Notes under the pieces: generated by a model
Database searches by the model: none
Seen by the model: only the letters and a program-made list of their open reading frames with translations
Told to the model about the DNA's origin: nothing
Program-made: the position numbers and the translations under genes
Shown here: in pieces, positions 31,311 through 41,825 of the stretch
How positions within the stretch are numbered: position 1 is the first letter of the stretch
How the letters are laid out: each line of letters opens with the position of its first letter
Assembly: GCF_947172395.1 (NCBI RefSeq)
Contig: NC_069108.1
Coordinates: forward strand, 1,093,501 to 1,157,500
Source of the DNA: Bicyclus anynana
Lineage: Eukaryota; Arthropoda; Insecta; Lepidoptera; Nymphalidae
Direction of reading: 5' to 3'
DNA: 64,000 nt

Positions 31311-32435
31311 AAGAAAGTATAAATAAATCGAGAAAAAATATTAAGAAAAGGACCTATTAAATCTATTGAAAGTTTCTAGAAGTTTTAAAGACTTTCAGCT
31401 TTTATTAAATGTTCTATAGAGCCTTCATACAAGTATCATGGTATCGGCTGAGTGCAGGTCGAGCCGATACTCTCTGCTCAATGCTCAATGCTCGGCTCAA
31501 GATGCTGAGTGCACTCTCTCAGCTGAGAACGGCTTTGTTACACGACAACCTGCTATAGTGTTGCAGATTTATATTTAGCTGGAACATTTTTTCAACCCCT
31601 GACTCAAAAAGAGGTGTGTTACAAGTTTTACGTGTCTGTCTGTCTGTCTGTCTGTGGCACCATCAATGATAATTTTATACTATAGATAGGTTACGGTGCA
31701 CACAAAATCACCGCACCGTTCGTTTAAATGAAATTAAAACTTTGCATTAATGAAAATCGGTTGAGCCGTTTATAAGTTGTGGGGGGTGAAAGTGGGGATG
31801 AATAACCGAATAACTGGGTCGAAATATCGACAATAAAAATCTCGTCGTTTTATCGTGGTATGTACCCGTTTAAATAACATTCATAATGAATAACCGAATG
31901 TTTGCAAATATACTCGAGTGGGGTCTCAAATGAAAGCGCACTGAAAGAGAATATTGATCGAGAGTGTAATTAATTATTTCATGACATTCGGCTTTTTTCA
32001 AAATTTTATTTAAAACCACAATACCAACCTAACCAAAATAATTACAAAAGCGAGAAATTATCGAGAAGATAAGAGATTAGCGAGAAATTATGTATACTGT
32101 GTAATTCTTACTTTTAATTTATATACTTTATTCATCTTCGGAATATAAGATCACATTTATATTGAAATATAAGTATAAGTACATGAACAGTTCACTAAAT
32201 ATTTCCACTCCACGCTACAGCAATCAATCTCTCATAAAATAAATCCGATCTACGGGAAGCTCTTCAAAATTCCTGAGCGTCATAAAAATATAAACATTCG
32301 GTATATTTATATGTATTACACACAAACAGATATCGTATAAACAAACCGCAGTATATTGCTGGCAGATCAATGGGCTATTTACAGCCCAACTAGGGTTGGC
32401 AGCATATCTTCAACGATGTTTTAGTTCCAGTTCCC
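31311..32435. other. Unassigned spacer
   Basis: Holds GTATCGGCTGAGTGCAGGTC closing with CGAGCCGATAC (9-bp stem, 31440-31469), a (GTCT)n run (about 31641-31660) inside an ACCCCTGACTCAAAAAGAGG repeat-like block, and AT-rich remainder. No gene was seen. Confidence 0.45.
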
Positions 32436-33426
32436 GTGAGAATAGGTACGGGGATAAAATATAGCCTATAATAATCATGGTCACCTTGCATGTTGGGAAG
32501 GAACCCCAAAAAACGTTTTTTTTTTTCAAATTATTTTTTACACTTTACCTCTAAAACTTCAAACATGAATATCTTGAATTCCAGACTTGACATAATACTA
32601 AACATGAAGGATAAGTTTTTAAGAAAATAATTATCTATCATTTTATATTTTTTTCATTCATAGACGCTAAAAAAAAGTCAACAAAAATTTGTTTGGCAAT
32701 AGACCAGTGTCCTTTCAGCTTTCTAGTGTTAACAGAATCTTGAGTAATTTTATTAACAAACCCAAAAATATCTCTTAATATTTTACAAACGAATCCCTAA
32801 GTTGAAAAATATTGGTAGAAGACCCCTCAAACGATACCCCACTATGAAATAAGTGAGTAAAAAAAAACCTACTTTACACATAGGGACTTCCCTAAAAAAA
32901 TATTATTCAAAATTTTAGTTTTTAGCGCGCGCTAATGAAAGGTGAAAAATTCTCACAAAATAAACTAAAATGCGTGCGGTTAAGTCAGTGAATTGACCTG
33001 GGAAAAAAGTCACGGCTTTTTTGACTTTTGTCATTTCTGAAGTGAATAAATGTATAGGCAGATTAATTTATGTTATTATCGGAAAGCTCCAGATTAAGTG
33101 AGAATGAGGATTACAATTTATTAATTTTTGCTGTCACACGTAAGGGGCCCCTGTAGCCGGAAGACCCCGTATCATTGCGGCTAATACGACGGTAGCTGTT
33201 GAGTATTATTATAGTAAAGTTGGCAACCCTAGCTCCACCCCCGCGTCCCGCGGAGTACGTGCTGTGACGTCATAAATGCCAAGCGTGGGCCTAATAAAGA
33301 ATCTAGAATTGTAGATTAATACTGGGTACTATATAGTATACGTGACTTGTATCAAAGCCAGATGCTTTTGTATGCCATAAGTTTTCATACTTACGATTCA
33401 GTATTTTTTCCGTTTAATTTTTCTTC
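32436..33426. other. Unassigned block, probably a decayed interspersed repeat
   Basis: Begins with a family C fragment (TCCCGTGAGAATAGGTACGG, TATAGCCTATA, 32437-32470). Then GCATGTTGGGAAGGAACCCC resembles GCATGTAGGGAAGGAAC at 56483, suggesting a longer copy of that family through about 33235 (ending GTAAAGTTGGCAACCCTA). No ORF was seen. Confidence 0.4.
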
Positions 33427-33897
33427 TTAACCGACTTCAAAAAAAGTAGGAGGTTCTCAATTTGACGCATGTTTTTTTTCATGTTTGTTACCGCATAACT
33501 TCGTCATTTCTTTACCAATTTTAAATATTATTTTTTGCTTGATAATATAATACTTCCAGAATGGTCCCTTTTAATGGACGAAATAACCAAATAGTACGGA
33601 AGATTTCGTTTTTTTAATATTAACACAAAATTACGGAACCGATTTTCATGCAAATTAAATGGGACCAATCTGGAAGTATACTAGATCTAGAACACACTAA
33701 AAACGGAAAAATAAAATCTTTTAACAAAAAAAATGATCCAACTTCAAAATCACAAAAATAAAACTAAAAAGCGAAAAATAACATCGTATTTGAAGGCGTT
33801 GCCAACACAGTGATGCATTAACTAACGCCTATTAAATCATTAACTTTTAGAATTTAAAGACAGTTCTATCCCGTGGTTCTTTCAGACACGGCTTTAA
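33427..33897. repeat. Composite family F copy
   Basis: TTAACCGACTTCAAAAAAAG at the left in forward orientation, then (about 33733-33820) AACTTCAAAATCACAAAAAT and AAAAAGCGAAAAATAACATC in reverse orientation, then AGTTCTATCCCGTGGTTCTT forward again. A rearranged or palindromic family F derivative. Confidence 0.5.
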
Positions 33898-33923
33898 ATA
33901 CATAATACATGTACATTACTTTA

Positions 33924-34330
33924 AAACATCGCTTAGTTTCCCAACTTAACGAAATATTGTTAAAAACTACAGTTGAAGTAGACCGGAAGTGAGGCATCCC
34001 TCTCGGCCCGCACAAGATGTCCGCTTCCGGCCGCCATGTTGCGACGCCATGTCAAATTGCAGCGGGAATTTATCGCCAGCACTTGTTCTATTAATAAATG
34101 TGTATAAAAACCTCCAAAAAAAATTCGTTATATTATGATATAGTAGTAACTACAGATGTAAATTAGTTTTAACATCGCTTAGTTGTCTAACTTCAGTAAA
34201 TATTGTTAAAAACTGCAGTTGAAGTGGGCCGGAAGTGCAAGATGGCCGACAAGATGTCCGCTTCCGGCCGCCATGTTGCGCCGCTGTCAAATTGCAGCGG
34301 GAATTTATCGCCTGCACTTGTTCTAATATT
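33924..34330. repeat. Tandemly duplicated GC-rich module with ETS- and YY1-like motifs
   Basis: Two copies (33924-34094 and 34167-34330) share TTGTTAAAAACT.CAGTTGAA, GGCCGGAAGTG-like, ACAAGATGTCCGCTTCCGGC, CGCCATGTTGCG and GTCAAATTGCAGCGGGAATT. CCGGAAGTG and its reverse CTTCCGG are ETS-family core sites. AAGATGGCC / GCCGCCATG contains the CCAT core bound by YY1/Pho-type zinc fingers. This arrangement looks like a TATA-less promoter core. No ORF follows on either strand, so it may be a transposon promoter or a promoter of an unseen transcript; this is inference. Confidence 0.6.
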
Positions 34331-34750
34331 AAATTTGTGAACTATTTTTGGAGTGTGCTTGGGAAATAGTTCAGTAAACTTGTAAGTTTTATCGATCTGC
34401 CGGCGCGACGGTGTATATCACTCTCTGTTCTTGTTTATACTCTTTTCGTATTGTAGGTATTCCAATGATATTTAATTAGATGTGTTACTAGCGCATGAAA
34501 AATGTGTCGCTCAAAAGAGGAATTTTATAGTCAGTTAGTTAAGGTCTAACAACGAACGTTATTTAAACAAATAATACCTAAATATTGTCTAAAATGTCGA
34601 GTTGTGTGTTCAGGAAGTAAAATCTATGTATACATAAAAATATAACAGACTTAAAGACAAAATTGTGCATGTGTTTTATTCGGACTATTTTTTGCGGTAA
34701 TTTTGTAGGGACTTATGTCTCTAGGTTTATTCCGATAAAGAGTCACTACA
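34331..34750. other. Spacer downstream of the duplicated module
   Basis: AT-rich. The segment 34495-34700 (CGCTCAAAAGAGGAATTTTA, AATGTCGAGTTGTGTGTTCA, TGCGGTAATTTTGTAGGGAC) resembles 42935-43130 (CGCTCAAAAGAGGAAATTTA, GTCGAGTTGTGTGTTTAGG, TGCGGTGATTTTGTAGGGAC), so it is a two-copy interspersed repeat. No gene was seen. Confidence 0.5.
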
Positions 34751-35063
34751 TTTTTTTTTTATTCTATACAAGTTAGCCGTTAACCACAATCTCACCTGAT
34801 GGCAAGTGATGATGCAGTCTAAGATGGAAGCGGGCTAACTTGTTAGGAGGAGGATGAAAATCCACACCCCTCTCGGTTTCTACACGGCATCGCACCGGAA
34901 CGCTAAATCGCTTGGCGGTACGTCTTTGCCGGTAGGGTGGTAACTATCCACGGCCGGAGCCTCCCACCAGCCAGAGAAAATCTCAACCTGCCCAGCCGGG
35001 GATCGAACCCAGGACCTCCGTTTTGTAAATCCACCGCGCATACCACTGCGCCACGGAGGCCGC
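34751..35063 (-). mobile_element. SINE family B, full-length reference copy
   Basis: About 313 bp on the minus strand. Head first: CGGCCTCCGTGGCGCAGTGG (A box TGGCGCAGTGG), CGCGGTGGATTTACAAAACG, then B box GGTTCGATCCC. The body follows with the GGTACGATG.CGTG block and GGTGTGGATTTTCATCCTCC, then the tail in which GGGCTAACTT and AAGTTAGCC (inverted, here with a mismatch) flank TGCATCATCACTTGCCATCA, ending poly-A (poly-T on plus). The tail core matches the 3' UTR of the LINE fragment at 12915. No protein is encoded. Confidence 0.9.
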
Positions 35064-35465
35064 CATAAAAATTCATCGTATTTTCGTTTTTGTGATCTTC
35101 TAAATTAGTTATTTCAACGAAATGACCTTGACATTTTACAAAATTAGCGATGTTTTGTTGTTATGATCATCAATATGATCATATAATAACAAAAATAAGT
35201 ACTCGTATATATGTATATATTACCGTAAAATTGTAAAATACTTTAGTTTATAATCTCACTCGTCATATTATAATCTACCGTCATATTGTGCACTGAAAAT
35301 ACTGATTACAATTTAACGTGTTATTTTTCGGTATATTACAATCTATCGGTTGTGAAACCGATAAGTTGTCAATCAGAATAAATTTACCATAGAGTTACAA
35401 AAATGTTACAGCGGGCATAATAAAAATAGTAAAAAATTACAATAACAAACGTACTGACACGTATT

Positions 35466-35845
35466 GATCAACAGAAATGGAGATGGACTGGACATATGCT
35501 CCGCTGCACAAAAGAAAAATGGAGAAAACAGGTGACAGTTTGGTATCCAAGGGATGGTGCTAGGAGCCGAGGTCGGAAAACAAAAAGATGGGAGGATGAC
35601 CTAAAAATGACTTTAGGACCCCTTTGGATGAGGATAGCGGCAGACAGAAAACAGTGGAAGGAGTTGGAGGAGGCCTTTGCCGTAAGGCACACTGAAATAA
35701 GAGACATTCTATAGTTATAGTGTAGTTTGAATTTTAATGTGTACCTACTTTTATTTTTTAAATTATTGTAATGTATTTGTTAATAACTGTATATATTTCG
35801 GAAATAAAAGGCTTTATTATTATTTATTATATTATATTATTAAAA
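35466..35845 (+). pseudogene. RTE-like LINE ORF2 C-terminus with 3' UTR
   Basis: Frame open from upstream of 35466 to the TAG at 35712. It reads QQKWRWTGHMLRCTKEKW, VTVWYPRDGARSRGR, KRWEDDLKMTL and WMRIAADRKQWKELEEAF. The KW.W.GH..R....W...V..W.PRDG.RSRGR...RW.DD......W...A.DR..WK.LEEAF pattern is the familiar C-terminus of an arthropod LINE reverse transcriptase, distinct from the fragment at 23358. The RT core and endonuclease are missing. The 3' UTR ends at AATAAAAGGCTTTATTATTA with a (TTA)n-type tail near 35815-35845, so the 3' end is intact and only the 5' side is truncated. Confidence 0.85.
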
Positions 35846-36138
35846 AATTACAATTGACAAAACAAAGACATCTGTACTACTCATAGTACGTAAGAACAAA
35901 AGAATATACTAAACAAAAAATATCTCTGGTAGGCAAGAGGTTAATGATAATTTAATAAAAAACTCTACCAGCAGTTAAACTTAACGTTTCAAAATTACTT
36001 GTGTTAGATTTTTAATTATTTAATAATTATAAATACATAAGTTAACATATCGAGATAAATATTGTAATCTGTTTTGTTTATTAATGATTATGGCTTTGTT
36101 CTGAGGCTTGGTGGAGTTGGTTGTTGTCTAGGTAAAAG

Positions 36139-36557
36139 AATGGGGATGATGACTAGGATTTAATATATTGATTTTTATGATGCATTTGGGTAAATAAGGT
36201 CAATGTCAACTAATTTATATATAAAAAGTAACGATTGTCTGGATATTTGCAAAATAAATGAGATAATAATAAAATTTCAAATCTATTAAAAATCTTTTAT
36301 CGTAATTAGATGAAAATTCATGCCGTTTTAGCTTCCTTACATTAAATGTGACATTTTTCAATAAATGAACTATAAACATAAACGCACAAATAACAAAGAT
36401 ATTAGTAATTTTGTTTGAACGCCCATACAAACCTAACGATCAGCGAGCCAACGACGTCACTAAATCGTGTCATTTTGTATGGGGCGTTTTTCAGGGATCC
36501 GCGGCAGCGCCGCAAATCTGACCCGTTAAATCCCTGTAGCTCCGAAAGTAATGATCG
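36139..36557 (-). repeat. Repeat family G, fullest copy
   Basis: Minus strand. It starts at the GGGGATGATGACTAGG end, passes the uninterrupted CACAAATAACAAAGATATTA site and extends to TACAGG..TTTAACGGGTCAG and the CCCGCGATCATTACTTTCGG end. The CAGGGATCCGCGGCAGCGCC patch is the GC-rich part. It defines a family length of about 420 bp; no ORF. Confidence 0.75.
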
Positions 36558-37274
36558 CGGGTACCCTTTTACTTTTACAAAATTGCTTTGCTATTATAAT
36601 ACTCTTAATTTATAAACAATTTAAAAAACTGTCATCATCCCTATTGACATGTTGTGGGGTTATATCAAAAATTAATGTATGATCCATCTAATAAAGTAAC
36701 GATTTGTTTAAAAATGAGTATTAAGATATTTGGAATACAGTTTAATCAATTCAGGTTGTGTTTTTTCATTTCAATTTTTACACTTGCAAACTTGCTACTT
36801 TTCGAATTTGAAAAAAGAAAATGCAACAGTACGAAGTCGTACAATACAAAACTAGCATTTTTCAACTCGCAAGCTCCGAACTCTGTTCATTACTTTCAAT
36901 GGCAAGTAATCACACAAGACAAGACACACATACCTTTGTCGTACGACCTACTTGCAACTTTCAGTTACTGTTGTATAGCCTGCAGAGGCCGGACCTACCT
37001 GATTTCATGAATACTGAAAGTTGACAGCCTATGCTTCTAACTAAGTACCTTTTGTCATGATTTTTATAAAAAAAAAGTACTCTTTGTTCTCTGTTTTATA
37101 TTCTGTGGATAAAATCTGTAGTCTGTGAAATGAGAATGACAGGTCATATGTGATTGGATATTGCAAAAGGCGCCATTTATTGTATGACCAATAGGAACGT
37201 TTGGCGGTCAAACGGAAAAATGAAGTTTTTGATGACGTGAGTGGTGGGTCAAAAATGAATCTTTCTTTGAGGTA
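36558..37274. other. Spacer with an unrecognised 118-codon frame
   Basis: A plus-strand frame 36654-37010 encodes a hydrophobic stretch (CFFISIFTLANLLLF) and no motif I recognise; an overlapping frame covers 36821-37024. No start context, splice site or paralogue supports a gene. Confidence 0.35.
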
Positions 37275-37609
37275 TTTTTTATTTTATTTTATTGTTTACA
37301 AGTTAGCCCTTGACTACAATCTCACCTGATGGTAAGTGATGATGTAGTCTTAGATGGAAGTGGGCTAACTTGTAAGGAGGAGGATGAAAATCCACACCCC
37401 TTTTCGGTTTCTACACGACATCGTACCGGAATGCTAAATCGCTTGGCGGTACGTCTTTGCCAGTAGGGTGGTAACTAGCCACGGCCGAAGCCTTCCACCA
37501 GCCAGACCTGGACCAATTAAGAAAATCTCAATCTGCCCAGCCGGGGATCGAACCCAGGACCTCCGTTTTGTAAATCCACCGCGCATACCACTGCGCCACG
37601 GAGGTCGTC
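37275..37609 (-). mobile_element. SINE family B, full length
   Basis: The most regular copy, including the 12-bp inverted arms ACAAGTTAGCCC (37298) and GGGCTAACTTGT (37362) and the complete head with ACTGCGCCACGGAGGTCGTC. Confidence 0.9.
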
Positions 37610-37657
37610 AAAGGTGTGGCGAAGAAACGTGGTTTGAGATATAGTGTAACACTAGAT

Positions 37658-37758
37658 GAACCGGTGGTAGAATCTTTACAAATAGTCAACTGACGTGTCA
37701 AAAGTGCTTGTAAACTGAGCCTACTTGAAATAAATGATTTTCGATTTTGATTCTGATT
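37658..37758 (+). repeat. LINE 3' end, family H, short
   Basis: GAACCGGTGGTAGAATCTTT to CTTGAAATAAATGATTTTCG, then a degenerate TTTGATTC tail. It is the last about 100 bp of the family. Confidence 0.65.
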
Positions 37759-37889
37759 TTTTGAAAAGATATATTATTATTTAATTTGTAATAATTTGTA
37801 TTTGAAGAAAGGTCGAATAAAGTTTTATAGCGAACTACAGAAGTATAGTATATTCCACACTTTAGTAAGAAAAAAGAATGAATAACCTT

Positions 37890-37945
37890 TTTAACATAAA
37901 TAGAATCGACATAGTAGTTAGTTAGTCGATTCTATTTATGTTAAA
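37890..37945. repeat. Perfect 21-bp inverted repeat (hairpin)
   Basis: The arms at 37890-37910 and 37925-37945 are exact reverse complements (core AACATAAATAGAATCGAC). The loop is 14 nt (ATAGTAGTTAGTTA). A TTTATGTTAA word is repeated just beyond the right arm. It is too short and too perfect for a typical pre-miRNA; possibly the closed remnant of a small inverted-repeat transposon. Confidence 0.9.
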
Positions 37946-38202
37946 TTTATGTTAAGATAGTTTGATACAGGGTTTGTTAACGTGACGTCATATCTTAGTT
38001 GAAAATGTATAGACCGACGTTTTGGCTCGTATTGTCAAAAAAAAATATATTTTTTTTAATTTTTCGTTTCACAAAATATGTTCTTTTTCAATGCAGTAGA
38101 ACGATAATGAAAATGACTATTTTAAAAAAGAAGTGTCAACTAGCCTATAGATATTTTATGTCTTTCTTTCTTATCTTTGAGCTTTCATCAAATCTATACT
38201 TC

Positions 38203-38393
38203 TATACTTTATACTTATATTATAAAGCTGAAGAGTTTGTTTGATTGAACGCGCTAATCTCAGGAACTACTGGTCCGATTTTAAAAATTCTTTCAGTGTT
38301 AGATAGCCCATTTATCGAGGAAGGCTATATATTATCCCCGTATTCCTACGAGAACGGGATCCACGCGGGTGAAACCGCGCGGTGTCAGCTAGT
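38203..38393 (+). repeat. Family C repeat, near full length
   Basis: ATACTTATATTATAAAGCTG to ACCGCGCGGTGTCAGCTAGT. It contains TTAGATAGCCCATTTATCGA. Confidence 0.75.
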
Positions 38394-38842
38394 GTAGTGT
38401 ATCTGACCGTTGCAGGCTGTACTATTAGTTGGGAGTAGGCACCCAATCTTGCCTTTGTTTACCTTCCCCGGCCTTCGACAGCCTTTTGTGTTAGTTCCGA
38501 GGTTTCGAAGTTGAAACAACTTTTGTTTCGACAACAGTGAAGTACAGACATGCATTTTCGTTATGTAGCAACTCTATCTACTATTTGGTATCATTAACAG
38601 GCTATTTTACCCGATAACAGCGATGCCAAAAAGAAGGGTAATGACTTAGAAGTCTATGTATGTATGTAAACTAATGAACCGATTTTAATGAACGAGATGT
38701 CAAAAGATTCGTAATACTATAAATTGAGACATAGGCTATATAAATTTTATAAAATATATTTTAGAATTTAAATCTCAAATTGTAACCTCAAAAAAAAAAC
38801 TGAGAGAATCGTCACTTGTTTAGTATCAAAAGAAAGGTCTTA
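38394..38842. other. Unassigned spacer
   Basis: Nothing recognised; one GC-neutral patch (38450-38530) without an ORF. Confidence 0.5.
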
Positions 38843-39166
38843 GTTTTTTTTTATTCTTTACAAGTTAGCCCTTGACTACAATCTCACCTGATGGTAAGTG
38901 ATGATGCATTCTAAGATGAAAGCGGGCTAACTTGTTAGGAGGATGAAAATCCACACCCCTTTCGGTTTCTACACGGCATCGTACCGGAACGCCAAATCGC
39001 TTGGCGGTACGCCTTTGCCGGTAGGTGGTAACTAGCCACGGGCGAAGCCTCCCACCAGCCAGACCTGGACGAATTAAGAAAATCTCAATCTGCCCAGCCG
39101 GGGCTCGAACCCAGGACCTCCGTCTTGTAAATCCACCGCGCACACCACTGCGCCATAGAGGCCGTC
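38843..39166 (-). mobile_element. SINE family B, full length
   Basis: Complete from poly-T (38843) to CGCCATAGAGGCCGTC. It has a 3-bp loss in the GGAGGAGGATG block. The A box carries TATGGCGCAGTGG-type sequence on the minus strand. Confidence 0.9.
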
Positions 39167-39179
39167 AAAAGTACATTAT

Positions 39180-39202
39180 AAATATGTATATATATATATA
39201 TA
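39180..39202. repeat. (TA)n microsatellite
   Basis: Short alternating TA run next to the SINE. Confidence 0.8.
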
Positions 39203-39419
39203 CAAAATATCTAACATATTGTCTAAGCATTGTAAGTAAGTATTGTAGTCAAGCGCAAGTCTATTATGAATTAAAAAAAAAATAGTACCGTGCTGCGTCT
39301 AGAATGGTCAGTATGTGTCTTCCGATTAATCCAGACTTTCGTGTAAAAAAAAATCTTTTTCAAAATGGTTCCCCAAAATGTCTAAGTATTACCAGTCGGG
39401 TACTGATTAAAGGTCGCCC

Positions 39420-39530
39420 GGGTGGTGTAGCAGCTAATCAATTAACCCCTCGACCCGGTAGGGGCGGGACAACCCTCTGAAGATTGCTGAGAGGGCGCGA
39501 ACTGATTGCCACTTGTAGGGGATGGACTTT
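39420..39530. other. GC-richer block, unidentified
   Basis: CCCGGGTGGTGTAGCAGCTA and CTCGACCCGGTAGGGGCGGG, followed by AACCCTCTGAAGATTGCTGA. It looks like part of an interspersed repeat (tRNA-like start GGGTGGTGTAGCAGC), but I cannot confirm a B box. Confidence 0.3.
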
Positions 39531-39565
39531 ACAGCAGGACAATCCACTAACTTAAACGTATGTAA

Positions 39566-39810
39566 GAGCTGTGAAAGCCCAGTGGATATGACCTCTGCCT
39601 CCGATTCAGGAGGGCGTAGGTTCAAATCCGATCCAGGGCATGCACTTCCAACTTTTTAGTTATGTGCATTTTATAACATCGTGAGGAAACTTGAAAATTT
39701 TCTTAAGTCTGCCAAGCCGCATTGGGCCAGCGTGGTGGGCTATTGGCCTAACCCCTCTCATTCAGAAAGGAGACTCGAGCTCAGCAATGAGTTAAATATG
39801 GGTTCATAAC
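39566..39810 (+). mobile_element. SINE family A, internally deleted
   Basis: Head AAGCCCAGTGGATATGACCT and GGTTCAAATCC (diverged B box). It lacks the AAATATCACGTGTCTCAAAC block. End GTTAAATATGGGTTCATAA. Confidence 0.85.
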
Positions 39811-40302
39811 GAACGTATGTTAGTGGACATTTAGCTAGCTAGCTATTTTAAGATCTAGACCAGACATTTTCCTTTTGTCCAGTAGAGTGGGAGATCAAAA
39901 TTCTGAAGGACTACAGTATAAAAGTGAATAAATATTCTTACTTACAAATGAACTAACTAAAAATGTCTATGTAGTTAGTCTGTACGCGGTAGAAGTAGGT
40001 GCGAGAGGATTACCAGCAAAATATCTCTAAAACTTGCTTAAAGACCTTGGCCTCTCTAGAAGTGCAGCTAGTTCTATATTAGAACGAGTATCCAAAGCTG
40101 CTCTAATAGGATCTTACCAAATTTGGCGGCAGGGAGAACAACACGAGCAGAGAAGGGGAGTGTTGATCGATCGTCAAGGAATTCCTTAACCCTACAACCA
40201 GTAGTTACAAGTCCTGGACTTTGCTTGGTGTTTTTCTCTCTACCACGCGATGGACCCGGCACCTGCACGGTGAATCCATGGAATGCTAAGATATTCGTCT
40301 CT

Positions 40303-40720
40303 AGTAATTTTCAAGTCACATGAGTACTCACTGATACCAGTAAATGGCACAAGCATGTCTGTCTGACTGAGAGTTACCTACATATTGTATTATTATTATA
40401 TTACTAACAGTTATACATATTGTATAATTATTATATTACTAACAATAGCTAGTTAGTAAATTCCGTTAAATGTGCCATACATTTACGGAATTTGCTGACT
40501 ATCAATTGTTAGTAACTCTAAACGAACGGAACGAGATTAAAATGGTAAGTAAATCGTAAGTAATAAACACCATAATTAAGTCTTCAATTTTGAGTACCGA
40601 ATGACAACTGTATGACAAATTTACGGAATTTACTGACTAGCTATTGTTAGTAATTCTCAAGTCACATGAGTACTCACTGAAACCGGTAAATGGCACAATG
40701 GTTCTCTGACTGAGAGTTAC
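40303..40720. repeat. Direct repeats enclosing an inverted repeat
   Basis: Direct copies at 40303-40377 and 40649-40720 share TCAAGTCACATGAGTACTCA, GTAAATGGCACA and CTGACTGAGAGTTAC. Between them TTACTAACAATAGCTAGTTA (40436) and its inverse (to 40515) form about 36-bp arms around a 7-nt loop, and a third version of the arm is at 40619-40654. It may be a nested pair of small inverted-repeat elements or a local rearrangement. No ORF. Confidence 0.75.
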
Positions 40721-40733
40721 AATTTGTACTTTT

Positions 40734-40788
40734 TGCCTCTCATTCTCAGAGGAGACTCGAGCTTAGCAGTGAGCTGAATATGGGTTGA
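40734..40788 (+). mobile_element. SINE family A, 3' end only
   Basis: CCTCTCATTCTCAGAGGAGA, CGAGCTTAGCAGTGAGCTGA, ATATGGGTTGAAG. Confidence 0.75.
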
Positions 40789-40799
40789 AGTGAAGTAAA

Positions 40800-41034
40800 A
40801 CTAGTGGACGTCCGCGACTTCGCACACGATAACTAATTGTTAACAACCTCCCTGCCATTAAAAATGAATAACTTTCTTTCAAACTTGCGAAAGTCTTTAG
40901 ACCTCTTTAATCCGGCTCGTAGAAATACGGGGTTAATATATAGCCTTCCTCGATAAATAGGCTATCTAACACTTAAAGAATTTTTCAAATCGGACCAGTA
41001 GTTCCTGAGAAAAGTGCGTTTAAACAAACAAACG
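40800..41034 (-). repeat. Family E fragment joined to family C
   Basis: ACTAGTGGACGTCCGCGACT through AACCTCCCTGCCA and TTTAGACCTCTTTAATCCGG (family E), then from about 40920 GAAATACGGGGTTAATATAT to GCGTTTAAACAAACAAACG (family C). The direct junction of the two ends recurs in spirit at 680, suggesting related parents. Confidence 0.6.
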
Positions 41035-41079
41035 GATAAGGTATTTTTTGACTGTCTGTAACTTTTAGATATGAATAAA

Positions 41080-41109
41080 TTTATTTTCTTTCTTTCTTTC
41101 TTTCTTTCA
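41080..41109. repeat. (TTTC)n microsatellite
   Basis: TTTCTTTCTTTCTTTC run. Confidence 0.85.
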
Positions 41110-41420
41110 AACAAACTCTTTAGTTATATTAATATTCCATTAACATAACCCTTGCTTCGTTATCCGGGTAAAACTAAAAATCAATAGACCGTTCCGGCTA
41201 TGCCCCGGACCGTCCCGGCGGAGCGAAGCGCAAACTAATGTAAACTAAACTAAAAAACTTGTATTGTTGTGCTAATCCTTTGTGTGGCACAGAGTAACCG
41301 ACGCACAGAGCTCTACACACGATTTAACCGACTTGCTGAAACGAGAGGTTGTGAGTTGCGCATTGTTTGCGAATCAATTGGATTGTTATTGTTTTGTTCC
41401 TATTTATATATTATTAAATA

Positions 41421-41616
41421 ACTAGCGGACGCCCGCGACCGCCCGGAATTTAGTTTTTGACAAATCCCTCTTCAAACCAATCGGAAATCATGGATTTTTC
41501 CGGGATAAAAAGTAGTCTATGTGTTAATCCAGTCTATAATATATCTTAATACCAAATTTCAGCTAATTCGGTTAAGTAGTCGAGGAGTGAAAGAGTAACA
41601 AACATTCATATCATCT
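41421..41616 (+). repeat. Repeat family D
   Basis: ACTAGCGGACGCCCGCGACC, GGATTTTTCCGGGATAAAAA, TATGTGTTAATCCAG and TAAGTAGTCGAGGAGTGAAA. Confidence 0.7.
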
Positions 41617-41650
41617 TTTTTTTTTATTTGTGAAAAACTAAATTCCAAGT

Positions 41651-41825
41651 GTTTGTTTGTTTGATTGAACGCGCTAATCTCAGGAACTACTGGTCCGATT
41701 TAAAAAAATCTTTCAGTGTTAGATAGCCCATTTATCGAGGAAGGCTATAAGCTATATATTATCCCTGTATTCCTACGGGAACGGGAACCACGCAGGTAAA
41801 ACAGCGCGGCGTCAGCTATTTCTAG
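41651..41825 (+). repeat. Family C repeat
   Basis: GTTTGTTTGTTTGATTGAAC to AACAGCGCGGCGTCAGCTA. The TCTATACTAATA start is missing. Confidence 0.7.

Noticed and set aside
36654..37024. Two overlapping plus-strand frames with a hydrophobic segment
   Set aside because: Unrecognised, in two frames over the same AT-rich DNA, with no supporting context.
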